This document shows, piece after piece, positions 17,896 through 25,221 of a stretch of 64,000 nt of DNA (within the stretch, counting starts at the first letter, position 1; each line of letters opens with the position of its first letter). A program made the position numbers and the translations under genes. Source of the DNA: Rhodospirillales bacterium (GTDB taxonomy: Bacteria > Pseudomonadota > Alphaproteobacteria > Reyranellales > Reyranellaceae); assembly GCA_016185145.1 (NCBI GenBank), contig JACPOB010000084.1, positions 1 through 64,000 on the forward strand. Direction: 5' to 3'. The notes under the pieces are model-generated. The model was given only the letters and a program-made list of their open reading frames with translations, did not search any database and was not told where the DNA came from.

Positions 17896-18110
17896 GCGCC
17901 GCCTCCCGGCGGCTCTGCTCTATGCATCGTTCATCCGATACCATCACGCGCCCGGCCACAAGCCGGGCCGGCCTGCTCACCCGAGCGAAAACCAACATCT
18001 AAACTTGCGTAACTATCGAAATTCGTCGGCGAGCCCCATGACTAGTGGGTCGACTTCCGGGGCGCCGCTACGACCTCGGGCGGAAATGCCGGAAAATCAT
18101 CTCCCCGCGC
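17896..18110 (+). ncRNA. Candidate small RNA, module A
   Basis: The predicted transcript opens with a hairpin, GCCGCC-TCCC-GGCGGC (17898-17913), then the motif 17917-17938, which is identical over 22 bases to 38845-38866. A second hairpin (GCCCGG/CCGGGC, 17950-17968) and the blocks GAAAACCA (17987-17994), GAAATTCG (18018-18025) and AATGCCGGA (18085-18093) follow in the same order as in module B. The 3' end is not defined; no T-run terminator is visible, so the end given is only the last shared block plus a margin. Family unknown to me. Confidence 0.4.
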
Positions 18111-18167
18111 CGAGGGACGCGCACAGAGGTCTTGATGGTCGATGTCGGGAGACGCTGCTGACGGGCG

Positions 18168-18635
18168 TCAATCGAGGCCGAGACTGTCGTACTCGTTCAG
18201 GTCGTTGACGACGTCGGCGACCATGCGGTTGGTCATGTCCATCAGGAGCACGTCGTCGTCGACGCGGACGTACTCGTAGCCCGGCGGCACGGGCGCCAGC
18301 TGCTGCACCACGGCAGGCGGCACAGGCTGGTAGACGATGGCGGGCGGCAGGGGCTGGCCAATGACCCAGAGCTTCTTCGCCTGACCGGGCGACAGGCAGC
18401 CATTGCCTTTCTTCGCCAGGCCCGGCGGGCAGCGGCCGGCGGAAAACTCGGCCCGATAATAGCCGTAGACGATGGCCCGATCGCGGTCGGGGACGACGAC
18501 CCGCACCGGCTGGACGACGACGGTCTGCCCCCGATGCTTGTGTCCATGCTTGTTGCCCTTGTCCTTGTCGGCCCAGGCCGACGAGGCAATCCCTGCGCAC
18601 AAGGCGGGCAGGATCACAAAGAGAGCAGCACGCAT
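18168..18635 (-). CDS. Periplasmic RcnB-like protein
   Basis: A 155-residue exported protein: signal peptide MRAALFVILPALCAGIASSAWA, then a Lys/His-rich stretch (DKDKGNKHGHKHRG) and a C-terminal region with paired cysteines (CPPGLAKKGNGCLSPGQ), the VIGQPLPP segment and the YEYVRVDDDVLLMDMTNRMVADVV ending common in RcnB-family periplasmic proteins of alphaproteobacteria. E. coli RcnB takes part in nickel/cobalt homeostasis; the metal role here is only suggested by the His-rich segment. It is 10 bases downstream of the lipid kinase gene, so probably co-transcribed with it. Confidence 0.72.
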   Translation of the reverse strand: MRAALFVILPALCAGIASSAWADKDKGNKHGHKHRGQTVVVQPVRVVVPDRDRAIVYGYYRAEFSAGRCPPGLAKKGNGCLSPGQAKKLWVIGQPLPPAIVYQPVPPAVVQQLAPVPPGYEYVRVDDDVLLMDMTNRMVADVVNDLNEYDSLGLD

Positions 18636-18645
18636 GGGAGATTTC

Positions 18646-19575
18646 TTAGACTGCTCCCACCCGGAAGGCCTGTGGCAGAACGGTGATCTCCAGCGGCAGG
18701 CGGCCCACAGTCTCGCCGTCGAGGTCGACCAGGGTTTCTACGGCCGAGTCGAAGCGGAAGGAGGTCCCGCGGGCCGTCCTCACCTTGGGATGGTGGACGT
18801 GGGCGCCACTGTAGAGCTTGGGCAGGATGTTCATCAGGACTTCCAGCCGGGATACGCCGCCGACATCGATCAGGTCGAGCACGCCGTCGTCGAAGCGGGC
18901 GCCCGGCAGCAGCTTCATCCCGCCGCCGCCATTCTCGGTGTTGCCCACCATGGCCGTGAACAGCCGGCGTGTGCCGCCCGGCACGCCGTCGATCTCGATC
19001 GATATGTCGCGCTGGCGGTAGCCCAGCGTCACCCCCGGCGTCATCAGGAGATAAGCGATCTCGCCCAGCTTCTTCAGCCAGCGCGACTGCGAGGCGCGGT
19101 GGCTGATGGTGGCCGCGAGCCCGAGCGCCACGATCAGATAGCCGAAACGGTCGACCGGTCGGCCGTCGGGCCCCGTGCAACGCACCCGCATCAGGTCGAT
19201 GGGCTGGCTGCGCGGGCTGGCGGCGGCGTCGAAGGCACTGCCCGTAACCGCCAGATGGCCGAGCGCCCGGCAGAGCTCGTTGGCGGTGCCGGCCGGCACC
19301 GGGCAGAGCACGGCGTCGGGCTCGATCAGGCGGCCCGACGGGTCGAGCAGGCCGTTCAGGCTTTCGTTCACCGTGCCGTCGCCGCCCACGGCCACGATGC
19401 GGCGGATGCCCTGTCCCAGGGCTGTGCGGGCAAGATCGCTGGCATGGCCGGGAGCCCTGGTGAACAGGGGCTCGATCGGACCCAGGCGCCTCGCCAGCTC
19501 GGCCTGGATGGCGGGCCAGCGCGCCAGCGCCCCGCCCTTGCGGGCGGCCGGGTTGACGATCACGGCGACGCGCAT
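18646..19575 (-). CDS. Diacylglycerol/sphingosine kinase-like lipid kinase
   Basis: A 309-residue protein of the DAGK catalytic-domain family (YegS/DgkB-like). It begins MRVAVIVNPAARKGGALARW, has the nucleotide motif VAVGGDGTVNESLNGLL (GGDGT) near residue 60 and the PVPAGTANELCRALG loop, followed by the two-layer beta sandwich (ENGGGGMKLLPGARFDDGVLDLIDV). It phosphorylates a membrane lipid hydroxyl. The start is ATG 19575; longer frames upstream run into the divergent regulator gene. An operator-like site (19592-19611) lies 17 bases before its ATG. Confidence 0.88.
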   Translation of the reverse strand: MRVAVIVNPAARKGGALARWPAIQAELARRLGPIEPLFTRAPGHASDLARTALGQGIRRIVAVGGDGTVNESLNGLLDPSGRLIEPDAVLCPVPAGTANELCRALGHLAVTGSAFDAAASPRSQPIDLMRVRCTGPDGRPVDRFGYLIVALGLAATISHRASQSRWLKKLGEIAYLLMTPGVTLGYRQRDISIEIDGVPGGTRRLFTAMVGNTENGGGGMKLLPGARFDDGVLDLIDVGGVSRLEVLMNILPKLYSGAHVHHPKVRTARGTSFRFDSAVETLVDLDGETVGRLPLEITVLPQAFRVGAV

Positions 19576-19591
19576 GATCCTCCTGTCACTG

Positions 19592-19611
19592 CTGCCATAA
19601 ACTGACAGCAG
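19592..19611. promoter_or_regulatory. Operator-like site 1, shared with EVE gene
   Basis: CTGCCATAAACTGACAGCAG lies in the 55-base spacer between the divergent lipid kinase and WYL regulator genes. It matches 17 of 20 positions of CTGACATAATCTGACAGCTG at 20461-20480. Both contain two CTGnCA units 10 bases apart, one helical turn. An outward CTGTCA at 19583-19588 adds an inverted half. Confidence 0.55.
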
Positions 19612-19630
19612 ACTTCGGTAAGAGGGTAGC

Positions 19631-20329
19631 GTGTCGCGTGCCCAACGTCTTCTCGACCTGATCCAGGTGTTGCGCCGCCATCGCCATCCGGTGAGCGGTG
19701 CCACGCTTGCCGAGGCGACCGGCGTGTCGCTGCGCACGCTCTATCGCGACATCGAGCTTCTGAAGGCCGAGGGCGCGCACATCGATGGCGAGGCGGGCGT
19801 GGGCTACGTGCTGCGGCCGGGCTTCATGCTGCCACCGCTGATGTTCAGCGAGGAGGAGATCGAGGCGCTGGTGCTGGGCTCGCGCTGGGTGCATCAGCGC
19901 GCCGACCGCGCCTTGGCCGATGCCGCTGCCAACGTTCTAGCCAAGATCGGCGCCGTCCTGCCCAAGGACCTGCGCGAGACGCTGGACGAATCGGGCCTGC
20001 TGATCGGGCCGGGCGATCCCATCGCCGCGGGCGATGCGCAACTGCCCAAGATCCGCCAGGCCATCCGCACCGAGCGCAAGATCGGGCTCTCCTACCGCGA
20101 CACCAACGGCGCCGACAGCAAGCGCACCATCTGGCCGTTTGCCTTGAGCTTCTTCGAGAAGGTGCGCGTGGTCGTGGCGTGGTGCGAGCTGCGCGAGGAC
20201 TACCGCCACTTCCGGACCGATCGCATCGTCACCCTGAACATGACCGAGAAGCGCTATCCGCGGCGCCGCCAGGCCATGCTGAAGGAATGGCGCGAGCGCG
20301 AGGCGACGAAAGAAGCCAGCGAGAGATAG
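19631..20329 (+). CDS. YafY-type HTH/WYL-domain transcriptional regulator
   Basis: A 232-residue regulator with an N-terminal HTH_11 domain (SRAQRLLDLIQVLRRHRHPVSGATLAEATGVSLRTLYRDIELL, residues 2-44), a wing ending in GYVLRPGFMLPPLMFSEEEIEALVLG, and a C-terminal WYL domain (KIGLSYRDTNG, RTIWPFALSFFEKVRVVVAWCELREDYRHFRTDRI). WYL domains sense ligands, often nucleic acids or nucleotides. The GTG start follows AAGAGGGT. It probably controls itself and the EVE gene through the shared site at 19592-19611 and 20461-20480. Confidence 0.92.
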   Translation: MSRAQRLLDLIQVLRRHRHPVSGATLAEATGVSLRTLYRDIELLKAEGAHIDGEAGVGYVLRPGFMLPPLMFSEEEIEALVLGSRWVHQRADRALADAAANVLAKIGAVLPKDLRETLDESGLLIGPGDPIAAGDAQLPKIRQAIRTERKIGLSYRDTNGADSKRTIWPFALSFFEKVRVVVAWCELREDYRHFRTDRIVTLNMTEKRYPRRRQAMLKEWREREATKEASER

Positions 20330-20340
20330 GGACGACACCA

Positions 20341-20445
20341 CCTCACCCTGAGGAGCCGCGCGAAGCGCGGCGTCTCGAAGGGTGGCAACCAGCCTTGATG
20401 TTGCCCACCCTTCGAGACGGCGCTCCGCGCCTCCTCAGGGTGAGG
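20341..20445. repeat. Dispersed inverted repeat, CCTCACCCTGAGGAG family, copy 2
   Basis: CCTCACCCTGAGGAGCCGCG at the left and CCTCCTCAGGGTGAGG at the right, with the inner GTCTCGAAGGGTGG / CCACCCTTCGAGAC pair. It lies directly between the WYL regulator stop and operator-like site 2, so it could insulate the two transcripts. Confidence 0.85.
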
Positions 20446-20460
20446 CGGTACGTGAGGCTG

Positions 20461-20480
20461 CTGACATAATCTGACAGCTG
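20461..20480. promoter_or_regulatory. Operator-like site 2 upstream of EVE gene
   Basis: CTGACATAATCTGACAGCTG, with two exact CTGACA units 10 bases apart, 40 bases upstream of the EVE-gene ATG. It is the partner of the site at 19592-19611. Confidence 0.55.
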
Positions 20481-20520
20481 CCAGGCTTATGGTCCTCCTC
20501 CAACAATCACGGAGAACCCC

Positions 20521-20985
20521 ATGAGCAGGAACTGGCTGGCAGTCGCTTCTGCCGAGCATGTCGAGATCGGACGCGACGGGGGCTTCATGCAGATCAACCA
20601 CGGCAAGGCGACGCCTCTGCGCCGCATCCAGCCCGGCGACCGCATCGTCTACTATTCGCCCAACCGCACCTACACGCCGAGCCACGCCCAGCGCGGCAAG
20701 GATCGGCTGCAGGCCTTCACGGCCATCGGCACGGTGAAGGCAGGCAAGCCCTACCAGGCCGACATGGGCTTCGGCTTCAAGCCGTTCCGGCGCGAGGTCG
20801 CCTGGCACGAGGCCGAGTCCATGCCGCTCGCCATACTGCAGGCACAGCTTGCCTTCACGCAGGAGAAGAACTGGGGCTACCGGTTGCGCCAGGGCGTGAT
20901 CGAGATCAGCGACGCCGACATGGTGGTGATCGCCGAGGCGATGTTCACAGCAGCCGCGGCAGAACCTCATCGGCTAGCAGCTTGA
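20521..20985 (+). CDS. EVE-domain protein (UPF0310)
   Basis: A 154-residue, single-domain EVE protein: [44 protein letters not shown], then [26 protein letters not shown] and the [18 protein letters not shown] end. EVE domains are PUA-like readers of modified bases in DNA or RNA. The ATG follows GGAGA. The last 41 bases overlap the convergent monooxygenase gene. Its promoter carries the same operator-like site as the WYL regulator, which suggests a two-gene regulon. Confidence 0.92.
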   Translation: MSRNWLAVASAEHVEIGRDGGFMQINHGKATPLRRIQPGDRIVYYSPNRTYTPSHAQRGKDRLQAFTAIGTVKAGKPYQADMGFGFKPFRREVAWHEAESMPLAILQAQLAFTQEKNWGYRLRQGVIEISDADMVVIAEAMFTAAAAEPHRLAA

Positions 20986-21943
20986 AGGTGTCGCGGCTGA
21001 GCGGCGCGCACATCAGGTAGTTGAGCCCGATCTCCTCCTTCAGCTTGGAGATCTGCTCAACCACCGACGCCGGCGTGCCGTGCAGGATCACGCTGTCCAG
21101 GTAGTGTTGCACGGGCTCCTTGCCGTCGTAGGTCCGCTGCGTATGCATCGTCTTCTGGCTGGCATGCTGCGGACCCGCGTAGGAATCGACCAGCCATTGC
21201 GCGCCACGGCGCGCGATGGCCTCGGCTTCGGCCTGGGTCGACGCCAGCGCCAGCAGCCGCGCCATCGGGATGTCGCGGCCTCCCTCCGAGAAGCCCGCTT
21301 CGGCAAGCTTGTCGGCATAGCGCCGGCGCTTGGCGCCGAGCTCTTTCGTCGAGGAGTGTGGGTCCATCAGGATGGAAAAGCCGCGACTCGCCGCCCAGTC
21401 GATGGCGGGCTCGGAGGTCGCCGCCATCCAGATCGGCGGATGCGGCTGCTGCAGGGGCTTGGGCAGGAGCTCGATGTCGTCGAAGGAGAAGTGCGTGCCC
21501 TTGTAGGTGAAGCGTTCCACGGTCCAGGCTTTCAGCACGATCTCGACGGCCTCGCGGAAACGATCCGCACTCTCCTCCGGCGGCACGCCGAAAGCGTTGA
21601 ATTCCGAACGGGCAAAGCCACGGCCGGCGCCCCAGTTGACGCGCCCGCCCGACAGCAGGTCGAGGAGGGCGACCTCCTCGGCCAGCCGCAGCGGATGATA
21701 GAGCGCCGCAAGCGACACCGCGGTGCCGATGCGCAGCCGCTTGGTGCGCGCGGCGGCGAGCGTGCCCACCATGTGAACCGAGGGGCAGACGCTGTAGGTC
21801 GTGAAATGATGCTCGGCGAGCCACACCGCATCGAAGCCGGTGCGGTCCATGATCTCGATGCGCTCCAGCGCACGGGCAAAGACCTCTTCCAGAGGGCCGT
21901 GCCGGCCGGGCCAGCTGAAGAATTGCAGAACGCCCAGTTTCAT
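20945..21943 (-). CDS. LLM-class flavin-dependent monooxygenase (luciferase-like)
   Basis: A 332-residue TIM-barrel enzyme of the bacterial luciferase-like family, using FMNH2 and oxygen. Typical elements are [73 protein letters not shown] and [21 protein letters not shown]. The ATG overlaps the stop of the upstream Bug-type binding protein (ATGA, 21940-21943), so the two are made together. A flavin reductase partner is not in the window. The 3' end overlaps the EVE gene on the other strand. Substrate unknown. Confidence 0.9.
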   Translation of the reverse strand: MKLGVLQFFSWPGRHGPLEEVFARALERIEIMDRTGFDAVWLAEHHFTTYSVCPSVHMVGTLAAARTKRLRIGTAVSLAALYHPLRLAEEVALLDLLSGGRVNWGAGRGFARSEFNAFGVPPEESADRFREAVEIVLKAWTVERFTYKGTHFSFDDIELLPKPLQQPHPPIWMAATSEPAIDWAASRGFSILMDPHSSTKELGAKRRRYADKLAEAGFSEGGRDIPMARLLALASTQAEAEAIARRGAQWLVDSYAGPQHASQKTMHTQRTYDGKEPVQHYLDSVILHGTPASVVEQISKLKEEIGLNYLMCAPLSRDTFKLLADEVLPRLL

Positions 21944-22923
21944 TCGGCCTTGATCCCCGCTTCCTTGACGATGGGCCACCACTTCTCGATCTCGGCCTTC
22001 TGCCAGGCGCCGAGCGCCTGCGGCGTGAGCTGGTCGGCGGGCGGGATGTCCTGGCCCAGCGCGGCAAGCTTCTCCTTCGTGCCGGCCTCGCCCAGCGACT
22101 TCACGACGGCCACGTTGAGTTTGGCGATGATGTCGGTTGGCGTGCCCTTGGGCGCCCACAGGCCGTGCCATACCGAGACGAGCAGGTCGGGCAGGCCCGC
22201 CTCGCCGACGGTCGGCACCTGGGGCGCCGACGCCAGGCGCTCCTTGGCCGTCACGGCGAAACCCTTGATCGCGCCGGCATTGAGCTGAGGCAGCACGTTG
22301 GAGGCCTGGTCGAGCATGATGTCGATCTGGCCGGCCAGCAGGTCGCGCAACGCGGGCGCGGTGCCGCGATAGGGCACGAACTGGAAGGACGTGCCGGTCA
22401 TCCTCTGGAAGAAGATGCCGGAGATGTGCCCCGGGGTGCCGATGCCGCCCGTGCCGGCGGTGGCCCTGTCCGGATTGGCCTTCAGCCAGGCCACCAGCTC
22501 GTTGAGGTTGTTCGCGGGCAGGTCCTTTCGGCTCACGATCAGCAGCGGGCCGGTCACGATCAGGGCGATGGGCGCGAAATCGGCCAGCAGGTCGTACTGC
22601 AGGGCGTAGGTGGCGCCGTTCAGCACGTAGTGGCTCCACTGGCCGATGCCGAGCGTGTAGCCGTCGGGCGTGGAGCGCGCGACCTTGCCGACGCCGATCG
22701 AACCTGCCGCGCCCGCCACGTTGTCGACCAGCACGGTGCCGCCGAGATTGGCGGTCATGCGCTCGGACATCACGCGGGCGATGGCGTCGGTCGGACCGCC
22801 GGCCGAGGCCGGGACGATCATGGTGACGGGACGCGAGGGGTACGGTTGTGCGGTGGCCGGAAATGCCGCGAACAATGCGGCGACGCTCGCGGCCTTCAAA
22901 AGCCATCGACGCGGCGGGTTCAT
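21940..22923 (-). CDS. Bug/TctC-family periplasmic solute-binding protein 1
   Basis: Periplasmic receptor of the tripartite tricarboxylate type, 327 residues. Signal peptide to about residue 26 (WLLKAASVAALFAAFPATA), then YPSRPVTMIVPASAGGPTDAIARV, GTVLVDNVAGAAGSIGVGKVA and GHISGIFFQRMTGTSFQFVPYRG, the loop that binds a carboxylate in this family. Start ATG 22923 is backed by GGAGGAA 6 bases upstream. No TctA/TctB membrane genes are nearby, which is common for Bug receptors. Coupled to the luciferase-like monooxygenase, so the bound compound may be its substrate or product. Confidence 0.9.
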   Translation of the reverse strand: MNPPRRWLLKAASVAALFAAFPATAQPYPSRPVTMIVPASAGGPTDAIARVMSERMTANLGGTVLVDNVAGAAGSIGVGKVARSTPDGYTLGIGQWSHYVLNGATYALQYDLLADFAPIALIVTGPLLIVSRKDLPANNLNELVAWLKANPDRATAGTGGIGTPGHISGIFFQRMTGTSFQFVPYRGTAPALRDLLAGQIDIMLDQASNVLPQLNAGAIKGFAVTAKERLASAPQVPTVGEAGLPDLLVSVWHGLWAPKGTPTDIIAKLNVAVVKSLGEAGTKEKLAALGQDIPPADQLTPQALGAWQKAEIEKWWPIVKEAGIKAE

Positions 22924-23025
22924 TGCTTCCTCCGCCGAGGAGTAGAGCACGCCGCTACGACGGTTGAAACACCAACGCGCCGGCTTTCGAGGCGGAGGCG
23001 CTCATAGGCGCTAACTTACTCTTGA

Positions 23026-23132
23026 CCTCACCCTGAGGAGCGCCCGGAGGGCGCGTCTCGAAGGGTGGGCAACACCAAGGATGGCTGCCGTCCTTCGAGA
23101 CGCCGCGCTTTGCGCGGCTCCTCAGGATGAGG
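23026..23132. repeat. Dispersed inverted repeat, CCTCACCCTGAGGAG family, copy 3
   Basis: CCTCACCCTGAGGAGCGCCC on the left and GCGGCTCCTCAGGATGAGG on the right, with GTCTCGAAGGGTGGGC / GTCCTTCGAGAC inside. One right-arm base differs from copies 1 and 2 (GGATGAGG), so drift has begun. It separates the two Bug-receptor transcription units. Confidence 0.85.
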
Positions 23133-23195
23133 TTGTACGTAAACGAGAGCAAAGTAGCCCCTTGATGGGCGCGCTCGGCCTGCTCCGGCTGCGCC

Positions 23196-24170
23196 TCATT
23201 CGGGCTTGATGTTTCCTTCGCGGATCACCTTGCCCCAGCGTTCACGGTCGCCGCTGACGAGGGCGGTGACGTCCTGCGGCGGCCCGGCGAGCGGTTCGGC
23301 GCCCAATGCGGCGAGCCGCTCGGCCGTGGCCGGTGCGGCCAGCACCTTGTTGATCGCCGCATTCAGGCGCTGCACGACGGCATCGGGCACGCCCGCCGGT
23401 CCGAGGACGATGAACCATCCCTCGATCTCGGCCGCGGCCAGGTTGAGCTCGCGCAAGGTCGGAAGGTCGGGCACCAGCGCGCTGCGCTTGGGGCTGGTGA
23501 CGGCAAGGCCGCGCATCTCCCCGCGCTGCACGTAGGGGAGCATGACCGCGACATTGTCGAACATCATCTGGACGCGGCCGGCCAGCAGGTCGGCGCGCAC
23601 CGCGCCGCTGCCCTTGTAGGGAACGTGGAGGATGTCCGTGTCGGACGTGCGACGCAGCACTTCGCCGGCGAGATGCTGTGCGGTGCCCATGCCGGTCGAG
23701 GCGTAGGCCACGGAGCCCGGCTTCGCCCGCGCCATGGCCAGCAGGTCGGCGACGGTCTTCACCTCGAGGCCGGGATGCACCACCAGGATGTAGGGCGTGC
23801 GCGCCACCGTCGCGATCGGCGTGAAGTCGCGCAGGGGGTCGAACGACAGGGTGGGATAGAGCTCCTTGAGGGTGGCGTGCGAGCTCGGGGCGAACAGGAG
23901 CGTGTAGCCGTCGGGCGGCGACTTCACGACCATCTCGGATCCGATCATGCCGCTCGCGCCGCCCTTGTTCTCGACCAGCACGTTCTGGCCGAGCTCGGTC
24001 GTCAGCCCCTGGGCCAGCACGCGCGCAATGACATCGGTCGCGCCACCCGGAGGAAACGCGACGACCAGGCGGATGGAGCGGTCGGGGAACGCCGACGTCT
24101 GGGCAACGCTCGACGTCGCAAGCATGACGATGGCGCAGGCAAGCGCCCACGCGACTTTCAGCGCATTCAT
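23196..24170 (-). CDS. Bug/TctC-family periplasmic solute-binding protein 2
   Basis: A second Bug-type receptor, 324 residues, clearly divergent from the first. Signal peptide MNALKVAWALACAIVMLATSSVAQ, then FPDRSIRLVVAFPPGGATDVIARV, VLVENKGGASGMIGSEMV, AYASTGMGTAQHLAGEVLRR and VPYKGSGAVRADLLAGRVQMMFDN. The ATG follows GGAGGAG. It lies 46 bases after the TauD-type gene and is probably in its operon, so it may deliver the dioxygenase substrate. Confidence 0.92.
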   Translation of the reverse strand: MNALKVAWALACAIVMLATSSVAQTSAFPDRSIRLVVAFPPGGATDVIARVLAQGLTTELGQNVLVENKGGASGMIGSEMVVKSPPDGYTLLFAPSSHATLKELYPTLSFDPLRDFTPIATVARTPYILVVHPGLEVKTVADLLAMARAKPGSVAYASTGMGTAQHLAGEVLRRTSDTDILHVPYKGSGAVRADLLAGRVQMMFDNVAVMLPYVQRGEMRGLAVTSPKRSALVPDLPTLRELNLAAAEIEGWFIVLGPAGVPDAVVQRLNAAINKVLAAPATAERLAALGAEPLAGPPQDVTALVSGDRERWGKVIREGNIKPE

Positions 24171-24216
24171 GTTGTCTCCTCCCTCGACGATTCTTGCTAA
24201 CGAGTGCGGCGGCCGT

Positions 24217-25134
24217 TCACGAGACCGCGGCGACGGCCTGGATCATGGACTGCCGGTCGCTGCCGCCGACATCCTGGGCCAGGCGTCCGGACTCGACCTC
24301 GCCCTCCAGGGAGCAGCGGAACATGACGCGCGGCTTCGTCTGGTCGAAGTCGCCGAGCGCCACGTGGCAGCTGCAGCGATTGTCCCACATGACGACGTCG
24401 CCGATGCTCCAGCGATGCCGGTAGACGAATTCCGGCGAGGTGGCGTGCGCGTTGAGCATTGCAAGCAGGCTCTGGCTCTCCTCGTCCGACATGCCGAGGA
24501 AGCGGCGGATGCGCTGATTGACGAGCAACGACTTGCGGCCGGTTTCGGGGTGCGTGCGCACGACGGGATGGATGACCGGCGGATTGCGCTTCTTCATTTC
24601 GGCGATGACGGTGGCGTCGCGTTGCTCGATGCCGCGGATGAGCGTGACGTCGTGCAGTGCCTCCAGGTCGTCGATCAGCCGACGGATGTTCGGCGAGAGG
24701 GTCTCGAGGGCGAGATAGAGGTTTGCCCACATCGTGTCGCCGCCGACCGGCGGCTTCTCCTTGCAATGAAGAATGGCGCCCTTGGCCGGCCGCGAGGTGT
24801 AGCTGAGGTCGGTGTGCCAGTTGCGGCCCGAGTTATAGGTGCCGGACTTCTTCCCTCCGACCACCTTGTTGGACAGGACGAGGATTTCCCGGTGCTCGGG
24901 ATGGAGGGTCGAAGGCGCCTGGGATTCGTGCTGATCCAGCACGCCGAAGCGGCGGGAGAAGGCGATCTGCTGCTGCGGGGTCAGGTCCTGTCCAGGGAAG
25001 ACGAGGACGATGTGCTCCAGCCACGCGTCGTAGATCTGTCGATGCTGCGCATCGCTCAGCGGCGCCCTGAGGTCGACCCCCGAGATCTGGGCGCCGGCGG
25101 CGAACCCCAGCGGCGTAACGGTGACTGCATTCAT
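24217..25134 (-). CDS. TauD/TfdA-family Fe(II)/2-oxoglutarate dioxygenase
   Basis: About 305 residues. The facial triad is visible: H107 and D109 in NWHTDLSY and H257 in CSCHVALGD, with the 2-oxoglutarate arginine at about R269 (TKPRVMFR). The N-terminal VTPLGFAAGAQISGVDLRAPLS is typical. Members hydroxylate taurine, 2,4-D, alkyl sulfates and other acids. The start is uncertain: ATG 25134 has CAGGAG touching it, too close to act, while in-frame GTG 25149 has little else. It diverges from a GntR/FCD regulator and precedes a Bug receptor; desulfonation or aryloxyacid breakdown is possible but not shown. Confidence 0.9.
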   Translation of the reverse strand: MNAVTVTPLGFAAGAQISGVDLRAPLSDAQHRQIYDAWLEHIVLVFPGQDLTPQQQIAFSRRFGVLDQHESQAPSTLHPEHREILVLSNKVVGGKKSGTYNSGRNWHTDLSYTSRPAKGAILHCKEKPPVGGDTMWANLYLALETLSPNIRRLIDDLEALHDVTLIRGIEQRDATVIAEMKKRNPPVIHPVVRTHPETGRKSLLVNQRIRRFLGMSDEESQSLLAMLNAHATSPEFVYRHRWSIGDVVMWDNRCSCHVALGDFDQTKPRVMFRCSLEGEVESGRLAQDVGGSDRQSMIQAVAAVS

Positions 25135-25193
25135 CTCCTGGTTTCCCACACAAGCCTGTTTGCCGAGCCAAGTGTTGATCAGTATATTGCTTT

Positions 25194-25204
25194 TTGTCAG
25201 ACAA
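25194..25204. promoter_or_regulatory. FadR-subfamily GntR operator candidate
   Basis: TTGTCAGACAA is a perfect palindrome around a central A and fits the published FadR-group consensus TNGTNNNACNA. The symmetry extends with one mismatch to TTTTTGTC / GACAAGAA. It lies 17 bases before the gntR ATG and about 60 bases before the TauD start, so one site can serve both divergent genes. Confidence 0.6.
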
Positions 25205-25221
25205 GAAAGAGATTGCCGCTG

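Larger units (their letters stand above)
17696..18167. other. Spacer holding conserved non-coding module A
   Basis: A 472-base gap between purH and the convergent RcnB-like gene. Bases 17696-17824 show no gene. From 17825 on it contains the palindrome, promoter, hairpins and shared motifs listed separately. A 40-codon open frame at 18086-18208 lies inside the region but is not convincing as a gene. Confidence 0.7.

Noticed and set aside
18086..18208. 40-codon frame in module A, starting at the shared AATGCCGGA block; module B has one of the same length at 39077-39199
   Set aside because: Equal length and start position are curious, but the two peptides show no convincing similarity and composition is that of random GC-rich sequence. 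Worth re-checking only if the module is found translated.
23947..25221. Long in-frame N-terminal extension of the GntR regulator
   Set aside because: It is antisense to the TauD-type gene and Bug receptor; the HTH begins right after ATG 25222.
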